Source: Chloroflexi bacterium TSY | GTDB lineage: Bacteria; Chloroflexota; Anaerolineae; Caldilineales; Caldilineaceae | Reading direction: 5' to 3' | Length of the DNA: 34,736 nt | NCBI GenBank assembly: GCA_019217005.1 | Contig: JAHBNG010000147.1 | Coordinates: 1 to 34,736, forward strand | In this document: piece by piece, positions 1-7,213 of the stretch | How the letters are laid out: each line of letters starts with the position of its first letter | Position numbering within the stretch: the first letter of the stretch is position 1 | The notes under the pieces: model-generated | What the model saw: the letters and a program-made list of their open reading frames with translations, nothing else | Database searches by the model: none | Told to the model about the DNA's origin: nothing | Made by a program: the position numbers and the translations under genes

Positions 1-1
1 C

Positions 2-637
2 GATAGCCGTGAGCAGGAGCGGCTCCACATGGCCCAGGAACTCCACGATGGTCCACTACAAGATTTGATTGGAATTCGATTTCACCTGGGGGTATTGGCA
101 GACACGATTCGTCATGAACCAGCTCGCGAGAAGTTATCGCTAGTTCAGAAAAGCCTACAAAACTCTATCAGAACTATTCGGGCTATGTGTGGCGAGATGA
201 GGCCACCTACACTCGCACCATTTGGATTGGAGCAAGCCATACGCGCACATGCACAGCAATTTCGGACCAAATTTCCAGATATAACAGTTGACTTGGATAT
301 GGATGCCGACGGCCAGACATTGTCTGAGCATATCCGTCTGGCTCTCTTTCGGATTTATCAACAGGCGATGGTCAACGTGGCCCAACATGCCAACGCCAGC
401 CATATACGCATCAGTTTTCGGTTAACTGACGAGCAGATTCGCTTAAAGATCGTTGACGATGGTTGTGGATTCGAGGTACCGCACCGGTGGATCGAACTGG
501 CTCGTGATGGTCACTTCGGTCTGCTTGGTGTAGCAGAACGAACGGAAGCTATTGGTGGTCATCTATCGGTCTTATCGAACACAACAGTTGGTACATCGCT
601 CACTGTCGTTGCAACCAGACTCAGCAAAAGTGGGTAA
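2..637 (+). CDS. NarL-family sensor histidine kinase, 3' part (5' end outside the window)
   Basis: The reading frame is open from base 2, so this is the C-terminal part of a longer protein. It starts just before the phospho-acceptor box of the HisKA_3 family (ERLHMAQELHDGPLQDL, His in ELHDGPLQ), continues through the dimerisation helices with the GEMRPPTL motif, and ends with a HATPase_c domain (N box QQAMVNVAQHANA, G1 VDDGCGFE, G2 GHFGLLGVAERTEAIGG). Such kinases autophosphorylate and pass the phosphate to a LuxR-type regulator. The gene six bases downstream is exactly that partner, so the two form an operon. The sensor domains are not visible. Confidence 0.93.
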   Translation, partial: DSREQERLHMAQELHDGPLQDLIGIRFHLGVLADTIRHEPAREKLSLVQKSLQNSIRTIRAMCGEMRPPTLAPFGLEQAIRAHAQQFRTKFPDITVDLDMDADGQTLSEHIRLALFRIYQQAMVNVAQHANASHIRISFRLTDEQIRLKIVDDGCGFEVPHRWIELARDGHFGLLGVAERTEAIGGHLSVLSNTTVGTSLTVVATRLSKSG

Positions 638-643
638 AATATT

Positions 644-1273
644 ATGAACAAAATTCGAGTTCTGTTGATTGATGATCATCCGATTGTACGTTCCGGAATC
701 CGAGTATTGCTGGAACAGGCAGGAGACATCGTGGTTGTAGGTGAATCAGATCGGGGTCACGACGCGCTCGATTTAGTCAAACAACTTATGCCCGACATTC
801 TCTTGCTTGATATGGAAATGCCGGGCAAGTCGGGTGTTGAGATCGCTCGAGAGTTGAAAGAGGCTCAGCTTCCAATACGTGTTCTGGGGTTGAGTGCGTA
901 TGATGACGATCAATATATCATGAATTTACTCTCCAGCGGTGCTGCTGGTTATCTCACCAAAGAGGAAGCACTCGAGACAATTGTGGATGCTGTGCGTGGC
1001 GTAGCTCGTGGTGAGGAAGGATGGCTAAGTCGGCGCGCCGCAGCGAGCATGGCGGCAAGTACGCGTCAAGAGACCCGTAATCATATCCAGCTGACTGCTC
1101 GTGAAGAGGAGGTCCTCAATCTGTTGGCCGAGGGGTGGACTAATAATCGGATTGCAAGCGAACTGCACTTGAGTGAGCGGACTGTTCGTTTTCACCTCAC
1201 GAATATTTACGACAAAGTTGGTGTCTCTACGCGCGCTGAAGCAATCCGTTGGGCTTTGACCGAACACAAGTAA
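644..1273 (+). CDS. LuxR/NarL-type response regulator
   Basis: A 209-residue protein of normal family length. The N-terminal receiver has the acidic pair (LLIDDHP), the phospho-acceptor Asp in PDILLLDMEMPG, Ser in LGLSAYDD and Lys in GYLTKEEA. The C-terminal LuxR helix-turn-helix starts at LTAREEEVLNLLAEG and includes the recognition helix SERTVRFHLTNIYDKVGV. It lies 6 bp after the kinase gene, in the same operon, and is the likely phosphotransfer target and transcriptional output. A hairpin with stem 1333-1339/1344-1350 follows the gene but has no T tract. Confidence 0.95.
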   Translation: MNKIRVLLIDDHPIVRSGIRVLLEQAGDIVVVGESDRGHDALDLVKQLMPDILLLDMEMPGKSGVEIARELKEAQLPIRVLGLSAYDDDQYIMNLLSSGAAGYLTKEEALETIVDAVRGVARGEEGWLSRRAAASMAASTRQETRNHIQLTAREEEVLNLLAEGWTNNRIASELHLSERTVRFHLTNIYDKVGVSTRAEAIRWALTEHK

Positions 1274-1475
1274 GATGACAAGTTGACAGACGAGATTCGT
1301 GCCGCTATCTCTGGATCTTACCCTTCTGTTATCCTGTCGTAAACGACAGGTGCTTACTGTCCTTTCCGGCAATAAAAACCTGTCGTTAGGGTCGTTCCTC
1401 TTCAACGCTAGTTGATATATACTCACTGCAAGTGAAGATCAGTAGATTGCAATTCTCATCTATTGAATGTGTCTC

Positions 1476-1501
1476 ATAGAATGTACTGTCGTACATTCTA
1501 T
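1476..1501. repeat. Perfect 11-bp inverted repeat with 4-nt loop
   Basis: ATAGAATGTAC (1476-1486) and its exact complement (1491-1501) flank TGTC. Imperfect pairing continues outward (GTGTCTCA against TGAAACAC). There is no T tract, so it is not a typical terminator. It could be an operator or an RNA hairpin. Confidence 0.6.
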
Positions 1502-2467
1502 ATTGTGAAACACACTTCACGAATGTAGTAGATTCCCCGACCGATGTAAATTTCTATTAACCCAGCACCATTTCACCTTGGCTCATTAAATACGAACATG
1601 CAGAATGGAGATTGTCTCGCACGATTGCCGTTTTGTATATTTTTGGGAAATGAGCATACATTGGTCTTCGAACCAATTTTAATTGGTGCAACACAAAAGC
1701 TCATGAGATGAAATTGTGCAAACAGATTATTTTGTTTATGCCAAGGGCAATTGTCTACACAATTTTCATAGATGAGCGAAACTGAAAGGGAGGTGGTGGC
1801 CTTTGATTGTCCACAAGTTATATGTAGGTGGGTGTGACAAGATTAGTGATGAGAGCACAAATCTCTCAGGATATTTGTCAGCACGTGAATCACCAATTGT
1901 CCACCACCTACATATATAATATAAAACCCAACCGTTTTCCTCTCTTAGTAAATACCAGCAGAAGTTTGCATAAGGTTTTCCAAGCGATTCTTCAGAGAGA
2001 GTCAGCGAAATAAATTGCTGTGCTATTTACGAGAGGATGTACTAGGAAAGCGGAGATCTACAAGCGATCAATTCGCCGAATATTCATTCACAGGAATTGA
2101 TCTTGTAGATGAGTCAACAGACAAAAAAGGGTAGCTACGATACGCAACAGTCTTTCCCAAACAATTATCCTTTGCAGATGACGTAGACAGTAAGAATTGG
2201 CGAAGAAAAGCGTATCATAGAACAATTGTGTACCTTTCGACAGATTTGCAGTTCGTATGCCAGAATGGTTCGCCAAAGCGCTGATTCAGATTCCTTTTCA
2301 AAGATCGACAGCGAAACGAGAAAGTCGTTTAAGATTCGGTAATGCGTTGGCTTGCGAATATTACTCTGCAACACATTAGCATAACATTACAGGAACGAAC
2401 TAGTACGCATTGTAAACCCTTCATAAAACAGGACGTGCATCACTCAGATGCTAATAGAAATACCACC

Positions 2468-2514
2468 AAACGGGAGCGGACCATAGAGATATCTCTAATG
2501 GTTCGCTCCCGTTT
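2468..2514. terminator. Strong hairpin, possibly a bidirectional terminator
   Basis: A 17-bp stem (2468-2484 with 2498-2514) has a single mismatch that would be a G-U pair in RNA, capped by the palindrome AGAGATATCTCT. The stem is GC-rich at its core and flanked by AAA on the left and TTT on the right, the shape of a two-way intrinsic terminator. The U tract is only three long, and no gene is obvious on either side. Confidence 0.5.
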
Positions 2515-2893
2515 AAATTCCAAAACCCAGACTTATCCTCTCAGAGGACGTTTCTGCCCTCTCCTCGTGAATTACCCATGATACTTCGATGAATAGATGA
2601 AGGAAACACAGGCTGGACCTTATTACAAAAGTACGTTCGGGAGAATTGGTCTGATCATAAAGACAAAATGGAAAGGTAGGGGTGATTAAGTTTCGCTAAG
2701 GATTCGGAATTAAATAACTCATCAATAGATTCTTCGTTTCACTCGAGAATGACATCGATGAGCTATTTAATCGTCATTCCTAAAGTGAACTCTGAATGAA
2801 ATCGAGATTTTGCTTTATCTAATAGTAACGACACGCAAAACAGCGTTTTTAGCACATCCAAAGTATTGCTCTGGAAAAGCTTGGGAGGGAAAG

Positions 2894-3398
2894 ATGGTCG
2901 TTTTTTTGGGTATGATAGGGATATTATTTGTTACAACTATAGTATATGCAGCAGTTGTTTGCGGTACCCGGTTTGATGACAGTAGGGACCAAAGTTTGCA
3001 ACTGGAACACAACTTGGGGGAAGCAGATCAATATATGTGTCTTCCTAGCTGAAGATCTTCTATTTTTGCAACACGTATCTGAAGTCCTATTCGAGCAGGA
3101 ATCAGACATGAAAGTGGTTGGCAAGGCAGAAAGGGTAGAGGACTTATTCGATCGTCTGGAATCTGCTTGTCCTGACATTGTGTTACTCGATTGGGAACTT
3201 CCTGGTCAACCTACCACATCATTGCTCGAAACGATTCATTCCTTGCCATCTCAACCAAAAGTGATGGCACTAAGCGTCTGGCCAGAAGCTCAACAGCCGG
3301 CAATTGTCGCTGGCGCTGATTCGTTCTTTTGCAAAGGCGATCCAGCCGACTACCTACTGAATGCGATGCGCACAGCATATCCCAACGCTGTTCAATAA
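2894..3398 (+). CDS. Receiver-domain protein with a probable membrane anchor, apparently frameshifted
   Basis: Two frames look like parts of one gene. Frame one starts at ATG 2894 after a strong GGGAGGGA site and encodes a membrane helix (VVFLGMIGILFVTTIVYAAV) before stopping at 3052. Frame two (ATG 2946, stop 3398) carries a receiver domain: phospho-acceptor Asp in CPDIVLLDWELPG, Ser in MALSVWPEA and Lys in SFFCKGDPADYL. The receiver proper starts around INICVFLAEDLL, near 3030, so a one-base shift at about 3020-3040 would join helix and receiver into roughly 167 residues. Alternatively translation starts at 2946 and the helix frame is fortuitous. No DNA-binding domain follows. Confidence 0.6.
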
Positions 3399-3495
3399 AA
3401 AGGTACGAATCGCTCTAAATATTGAGGCTAGGTGTTAGATGAGGGTGAATTTATCGTACCCGATCCGATCTTTTTCCGAAAAAGGAGTATCATCC

Positions 3496-3708
3496 ATGAG
3501 CTTCATCACCTGTGGACATAATATCGAGATCATCGACCAGATCAACAATTATGTTGTGTGTTGCCAGTTCAAGCGTGTGAATCGATCTCACACAATAACG
3601 CGATCCAGAATATCATTGGCAGAGAGTACAAGGCGCGTTCTTGCTCTACGAGCGTTTCTTGAAGTACAAACCCGCCGCGCAAACCACGAGGGACAACTCG
3701 AATGCTAA
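3496..3708 (+). CDS. Short hypothetical protein
   Basis: ATG 3496 follows a good AAAGGAG site and opens a 70-residue frame starting MSFITCGHNIEIIDQ. I do not recognise the family. From about 3602 another frame looks more protein-like (VQGAFLLYERFLKYKPAAQ), so the gene may carry a frameshift and end later. A strong terminator at 3790-3817 supports a transcribed unit here. Confidence 0.4.
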   Translation: MSFITCGHNIEIIDQINNYVVCCQFKRVNRSHTITRSRISLAESTRRVLALRAFLEVQTRRANHEGQLEC

Positions 3709-3789
3709 AACAGATATCGATGGTATGCAGAAATTCTCTCAGGGCGTCCTACTAAGACAGTCAGTTCGAACTGTATCAGAGGCTGTTTC

Positions 3790-3817
3790 AAAGCCCGACC
3801 AGTATGTCGGGCTTTTT
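3790..3817 (+). terminator. Rho-independent terminator
   Basis: A perfect 10-bp stem AAAGCCCGAC (3790-3799) / GTCGGGCTTT (3806-3815) with a 6-nt loop and a T run. It separates the short ORF at 3496 from the UspA gene. Confidence 0.85.
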
Positions 3818-3950
3818 GGCAGCTAAAGTACAAATGATGTTGGGTTGTCTTCCAGTTGATTTCCATCTAATGGCTGCGCAAACGAGCTGCTACCGCTATT
3901 GGGGACAGGGTATTTGGACAGACTAGCGAATGTACAGGAGGAATCCACAG

Positions 3951-4406
3951 ATGACAAAGAATAAAGTACTGATTTTGCTAGATGGCTCAGAATTTCGAGA
4001 AAGAACCTTACCCCACGTACGAAGATATATTCCTCCGACAGATAATGATCTGATCCTGTTCCGCGTCGGCGATCCGCCTCGAACTCTCTATTTCCCAGAT
4101 GAGATGCTGATCATTGATCTATATCTCCTGGGGCATCATCAGGTTCAGGCAACCATCCCTGCTCAACTCCGTGATGAGTTACTCACAACAAAAGATGCGT
4201 TAGAAGAAGCCGGGTACGCAGTAGCTGGTGAGGCTCGACTGGGCAATGTAGCCCAAGAAGTTGAACACTATATCACCGCTCGTGATATCGACCTCGTTGC
4301 GATGACGGTTCGCGACCGCATAGATATGAGTAAAGTCCTGTATGGATGTATCGCTGAACATATCCGTCGCCATGTCACAATTCCCGCCATGTCACAATTC
4401 CTGTGA
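3951..4406 (+). CDS. Universal stress protein (UspA family) with altered C-terminus
   Basis: ATG 3951 is chosen because AGGAGG lies about 9 bases upstream. The 151-residue product has the UspA fold signature: beta-strand 1 NKVLILLDGSE, a mid-region linker with LPHVRRYIP, and the late block DIDLVAMTVRDR. The nucleotide-binding glycine motif is poor, so ATP binding is doubtful. The C-terminus VTIPAMSQFL is abnormal. A 17-bp unit (4371-4387) is repeated at 4388-4404 with 15/17 identity, which shifts the frame. With one copy only, the protein would end VTIPVMLLHSPN, the usual final beta-strand of the family. The gene sits beside a CBS protein, a common stress-gene neighbourhood. Confidence 0.85.
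   Translation: MTKNKVLILLDGSEFRERTLPHVRRYIPPTDNDLILFRVGDPPRTLYFPDEMLIIDLYLLGHHQVQATIPAQLRDELLTTKDALEEAGYAVAGEARLGNVAQEVEHYITARDIDLVAMTVRDRIDMSKVLYGCIAEHIRRHVTIPAMSQFL
4371..4404 (+). repeat. 17-bp tandem duplication in uspA
   Basis: Two adjacent copies of CATGTCACAATTCC plus three bases (CGC in copy 1, TGT in copy 2). Seventeen is not a multiple of three, so the duplication changes the reading frame of the last codons of the UspA gene. Confidence 0.9.
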
Positions 4407-4524
4407 TGTTGTTGCATTCACCCAACTGACAGTGAGACGATTCACCTACTCATCTACTTATGCACCCTAAAGCAATTCGCTGATAACGGACAGGAAATCA
4501 TTACGAGATAAAAGGAGGAAACGA

Positions 4525-5128
4525 TTGAAAACGGTCAAAGAACTGTTGAACGTTAAAGGAGATAACGTCTGGTCTACTACACCCGACGCGACCGTATTTG
4601 ATGCGTTAACAAAGATGGCGCAAAAAGACGTCGGTGCCCTCACAGTCATGGAGGGAGATCAATTAGTTGGCATTATTTCTGAACGCGATTACGCACGTAA
4701 AGTCATATTAAAAGGAAAAACTTGGGGTGGTTCAGAATTAGGTTTACACTTTTGATACATAGACAAAAATCTATATGAGGTCATTTTCTGCCTGAGCATG
4801 GCTCAAATTAGAAAATATAAACATCTTTTCTCTTTGCAAAAATGTAAACCTAATTGTCCGCCTAAAATGAACCACCCCAAAAACTTCATGGGAAACGATG
4901 GTTCGTGAGATCATGACCAGTCGCGTCATCTATGTCCATCCGGAGCAAACAGTAGAGGAGTGCATGGCATTGTTAACAGGGCGACGAATTCGTCACCTTC
5001 CAGTCATGAAGGATGAACGGGTTGTTGGAATGATTTCTATCGGCGATCTGGTTAAATCCATTATTTCTGAACAACAATTTATGATCGAGCAGTTCGAACA
5101 TTACATCAGTGGTGCTTATTACCAATAG
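4525..5128 (+). pseudogene. Two-CBS-domain protein interrupted by a MITE
   Basis: TTG 4525 follows AAAGGAGG with ideal spacing. The first half encodes CBS domain 1 (VWSTTPDATVFDALTKMA ... GIISERDYARKVILKGKT). The second half encodes CBS domain 2 (VREIMTSRVIYVHPEQTV ... RIRHLPVMKDERVVGMISIGDLV). Such proteins bind adenine nucleotides and act as energy or stress sensors. A 155-bp element plus an 8-bp duplication (163 bp) splits the gene and introduces a stop at about 4755. Deleting exactly 163 bp joins ...LKGKT to SWETMVREIMT in frame and gives 146 residues, the usual length. An independent second half from ATG 4898 is possible but has no good ribosome site. Confidence 0.92.
4724..4878 (+). mobile_element. 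155-bp MITE, copy 1 (in the CBS gene)
   Basis: The termini are GGGGTGGTTC and GAACCACCCC (10 bp perfect), with further subterminal inverted repeats (TTAGGTTTACACTTTTG against CAAAAATGTAAACCTAA). The 8-bp target duplication AAAAACTT lies at 4716-4723 and 4879-4886. The element has no coding capacity. A second 155-bp copy, inverted and diverged, lies at 16066-16220. Several DDE transposase families make 8-bp duplications; no autonomous parent is in the window, so the family stays open. Confidence 0.95.
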
Positions 5129-5223
5129 TGCATCCCTATGAGGTTGGCTTGAGTCGGTGGGCGTAGATAACAATACCCTGTTCCGTCATCACGGACTATT
5201 TGAAGGGCGAACAAGATCAATCT

Positions 5224-6442
5224 ATGGACAAGGAAACGACACCCAACAACGCACGAAAGCTTCAGCAAACGCTCTCAGAGAATCGGGATCATTACTTAAA
5301 GAAAGAACTCTATCGCCTGGTCCGTGAGGATCCTATGGTTTTCGACTTTCTTCAGGACGGCTCCCTGGATGGAATCTGGTATTGGGACCTGGAGGATCCT
5401 GTCCACGAATGGATGAGTCCTCGATTCTGGGAGGTGTTTGGTTACGAGCCAGAAGAGCACCCGCACCTTGCAGAAGCGTGGCAGGATATGATCAATCCAG
5501 ACGATCTCCAAGTTGCTTTGGACAATTTTCACAAGCATTGTGAAGATCCCGGCCACCCTTATGATCAAGTGGTGCGATATCGACACAAGAATGGCTCTAC
5601 TGTCTGGGTTCGTTGTCGTGGACTTGCAATTCGAGACGAGCAGGGCAACCCCATCCGCATGTTGGGCGCTCACTCTGAGGTGACGGCATTAAAAGAGGCT
5701 GAAGCTACTCTCCAGCAGAAGAGCGAGGAATTGGAGCGCAGCAATGCAGAATTGGCACAGTTTGCCTATGTGGCTTCTCACGATCTACAAGAACCGTTAC
5801 GCAAAATAATCGCGTTCAGCGACCGACTCCGTTCAAAGTATGGGGATGCGTTGGACGACACGGCCCAGGATTACATGGATCGCATGCAGAGTGCAGCGAA
5901 CCGCATGCAGACATTGATCAATGATCTGCTCACTTTGTCACGGGTTACCACCCGTACTGAACCATTTCAGCAGGTTGATCTATTTCAGCTCGTTCAACAG
6001 GTCATATCAGATTTGGAGACAACAATTGAAGAGAGCCATGGACGAATCGAGCTTGATCGGTTGCCCACATTAGAGGCCGACCCATTGCAGATGCGTCAGA
6101 TCTTCCAAAATCTGATCGGCAACGCCCTCAAATTCCACAGATCTGATACTGCGCCCATTGTTAGAATATACATCAATGATCACACACACACCGAAATTGA
6201 ATCAGATACAGTCCGGATACTTGTTGAGGACAATGGGATTGGTTTTGATGAAAAAGTACCTCGATCGCATTTTTCAGCCATTTCAACGTCTGCATAGCCG
6301 CCGAGACTATGAAGGAACAGGGATGGGACTCGCTATCTGCCAGAGAATTGCCGAACGGCACCGCGGTACCCTAGAGGCGAAAGGTCAGCCCGATAAGGGT
6401 GCGACTTTTATTTTCACCCTGCCTGCTAACCAGGAGATGTAG
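5224..6442 (+). pseudogene. PAS-domain sensor histidine kinase with a +1 frameshift
   Basis: The first 357 or so codons give a PAS domain (about residues 28-155: GIWYWDLEDPVHEWMSPRFW, PYDQVVRYRHKNGSTVWVRC), a short coiled coil (EAEATLQQKSEELERSNAEL), the HisKA box [14 protein letters not shown], and the start of the HATPase (N box LIGNALKFH, G1 VEDNGIGF). At the run of five A (6251-6255) the frame breaks. The rest of the ATPase lid (YLDRIFQPFQRLHSRRDYEG, GTGMGLAICQRIAERHRG) continues in another frame to 6442. Four A instead of five would restore a 405-residue kinase. The start is uncertain: TTG 5200 is also in frame and neither has a strong ribosome site. The partner receiver follows 4 bp later. 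Confidence 0.88.
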
Positions 6443-6446
6443 AAAT

Positions 6447-6896
6447 ATGGCAAGCAAATCTAGTCAACCAATTCTCATTCTCATCGCGGAAGATGACCCT
6501 GATGACCGTCTACTCGCACAGGAAGCACTTCATGAAAGTCGTCTGGCAAACGAAGTGTGTTTTGTTGAAGATGGCGAGGAACTGATGGATTACCTTCACA
6601 ATCGGGGAACATATGCTGATGCGATGGCCCCACGGCCTGGTTTGATCCTCCTCGACTTAAACATGCCGCGCAAGGATGGCAGAGAAGCTTTGGCGGAGAT
6701 TAAACAATCTCCAGATTTGCGTCGCATTCCAGTTGTGGTCATGACCACCTCTCGAGCTGAAGAAGATATATTGCGCAGCTACGATTTGGGCGTCAGTTCT
6801 TTCATTGTGAAACCCGTCACCTTCGAAGGATTGGTGAAGGTTATGCAAACACTGGGAAAGTACTGGTTTGAAATCGTTGAACTGCCACCAGCTTAA
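6447..6896 (+). CDS. Single-domain response regulator (Rcp1/CheY-like)
   Basis: ATG 6447 follows AGGAGA, which overlaps the kinase stop region. The product has 149 residues and is a receiver only: acidic residues in ILIAEDDPDD, phospho-acceptor Asp in PGLILLDLNMPRKDG, Thr in VVVMTTSRAEED and Lys-Pro in SFIVKPVTFEG. There is no output domain, as usual for Rcp proteins paired with phytochrome-like or PAS kinases. The gene is 4 bp downstream of such a kinase, so it is probably its direct phosphate acceptor. A truncated receiver gene follows at 6937. Confidence 0.92.
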   Translation: MASKSSQPILILIAEDDPDDRLLAQEALHESRLANEVCFVEDGEELMDYLHNRGTYADAMAPRPGLILLDLNMPRKDGREALAEIKQSPDLRRIPVVVMTTSRAEEDILRSYDLGVSSFIVKPVTFEGLVKVMQTLGKYWFEIVELPPA

Positions 6897-6936
6897 GAAT
6901 TCAAGAAGCGATGTAGCAAAAAAGGAGGAACCCAAA

Positions 6937-7116
6937 ATGGCACAGAAAAGATCAAATGGGTCAGGCACCAACTCGGTACAAGTATTGCTCGTAGAGGACA
7001 ATCCTGGTGATGTGGAGTTGACCCAGAGACTCACCCACTGCCCCACGCAACACAAACAAAGCAATCTCCGTGGTGGTGGCCTTTTGGCAAAAAGTAACTT
7101 TATACTGCGGTTGTGA
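6937..7116 (+). pseudogene. Truncated response-regulator gene
   Basis: ATG 6937 follows a strong AAAGGAGG site. About the first 31 codons match a receiver N-terminus (VQVLLVEDNPGDVELTQR). After about 7030 the homology stops abruptly and the frame runs on as unrelated sequence (THCPTQHKQSN...) to 7116. The phospho-acceptor Asp and everything after it are missing. DNA and protein closely match the C-terminal receiver of the next gene at about 9050-9105 (VEILLVEDNPGDVELTQR), so it is probably a partial duplicate. No full-length regulator can be made from it. Confidence 0.85.
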
Positions 7117-7183
7117 TGAGAACATGGTTTTTCCTATAGTTCTACCAGATAAAGCATAACCATATTTTCATACAGAGCTTAGT
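7107..7183. repeat. Copy of a diverged dispersed repeat (other copy at 30075)
   Basis: Bases 7107-7134 match 30075-30102 at 22 of 28 positions, and all six differences are transitions. Weaker similarity continues for about 45 more bases (ending CAGAGCTTAGT here, CAAAGTTCAGT there). It lies between the truncated receiver and the next kinase gene. Its nature is unknown. Confidence 0.4.
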
Positions 7184-7213
7184 TTAGTATGCAACTGAGG
7201 AAAGAGGTAAGTC

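Larger units (their letters stand above)
1274..2893. other. 1.6-kb gene-poor region rich in inverted repeats
   Basis: No ORF here has a convincing ribosome site, length or recognisable protein. The stretch is AT-rich and holds many dyads: 1333-1339/1344-1350 (7 bp), 1476-1486/1491-1501 (11 bp perfect, TGTC loop), 1660-1665/1672-1677, overlapped by an alternative 1672-1678/1681-1687 (7 bp perfect), 1818-1840/1898-1919 (imperfect, about 22 bp), 2055-2074/2094-2110 (17 bp with a 2-nt bulge), 2468-2484/2498-2514 (17 bp) and 2711-2723/2757-2769 (13 bp, one mismatch). They may be decayed mobile DNA, small RNAs or regulatory hairpins; I cannot tell which. Confidence 0.6.

Noticed and set aside
4898..5128. 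Independent single-CBS protein starting at ATG 4898
   Set aside because: The frame is the second half of the MITE-split gene, no ribosome site precedes ATG 4898, and the codons before it (SWETMVREIM) belong to the original protein.
1791..7092. Shared GGTGGTGGCCTTT motif at about 1791 and 7074 as a possible mobile-element end
   Set aside because: Only about 13 bases match, with no continued similarity, and no target duplication or second end could be found.
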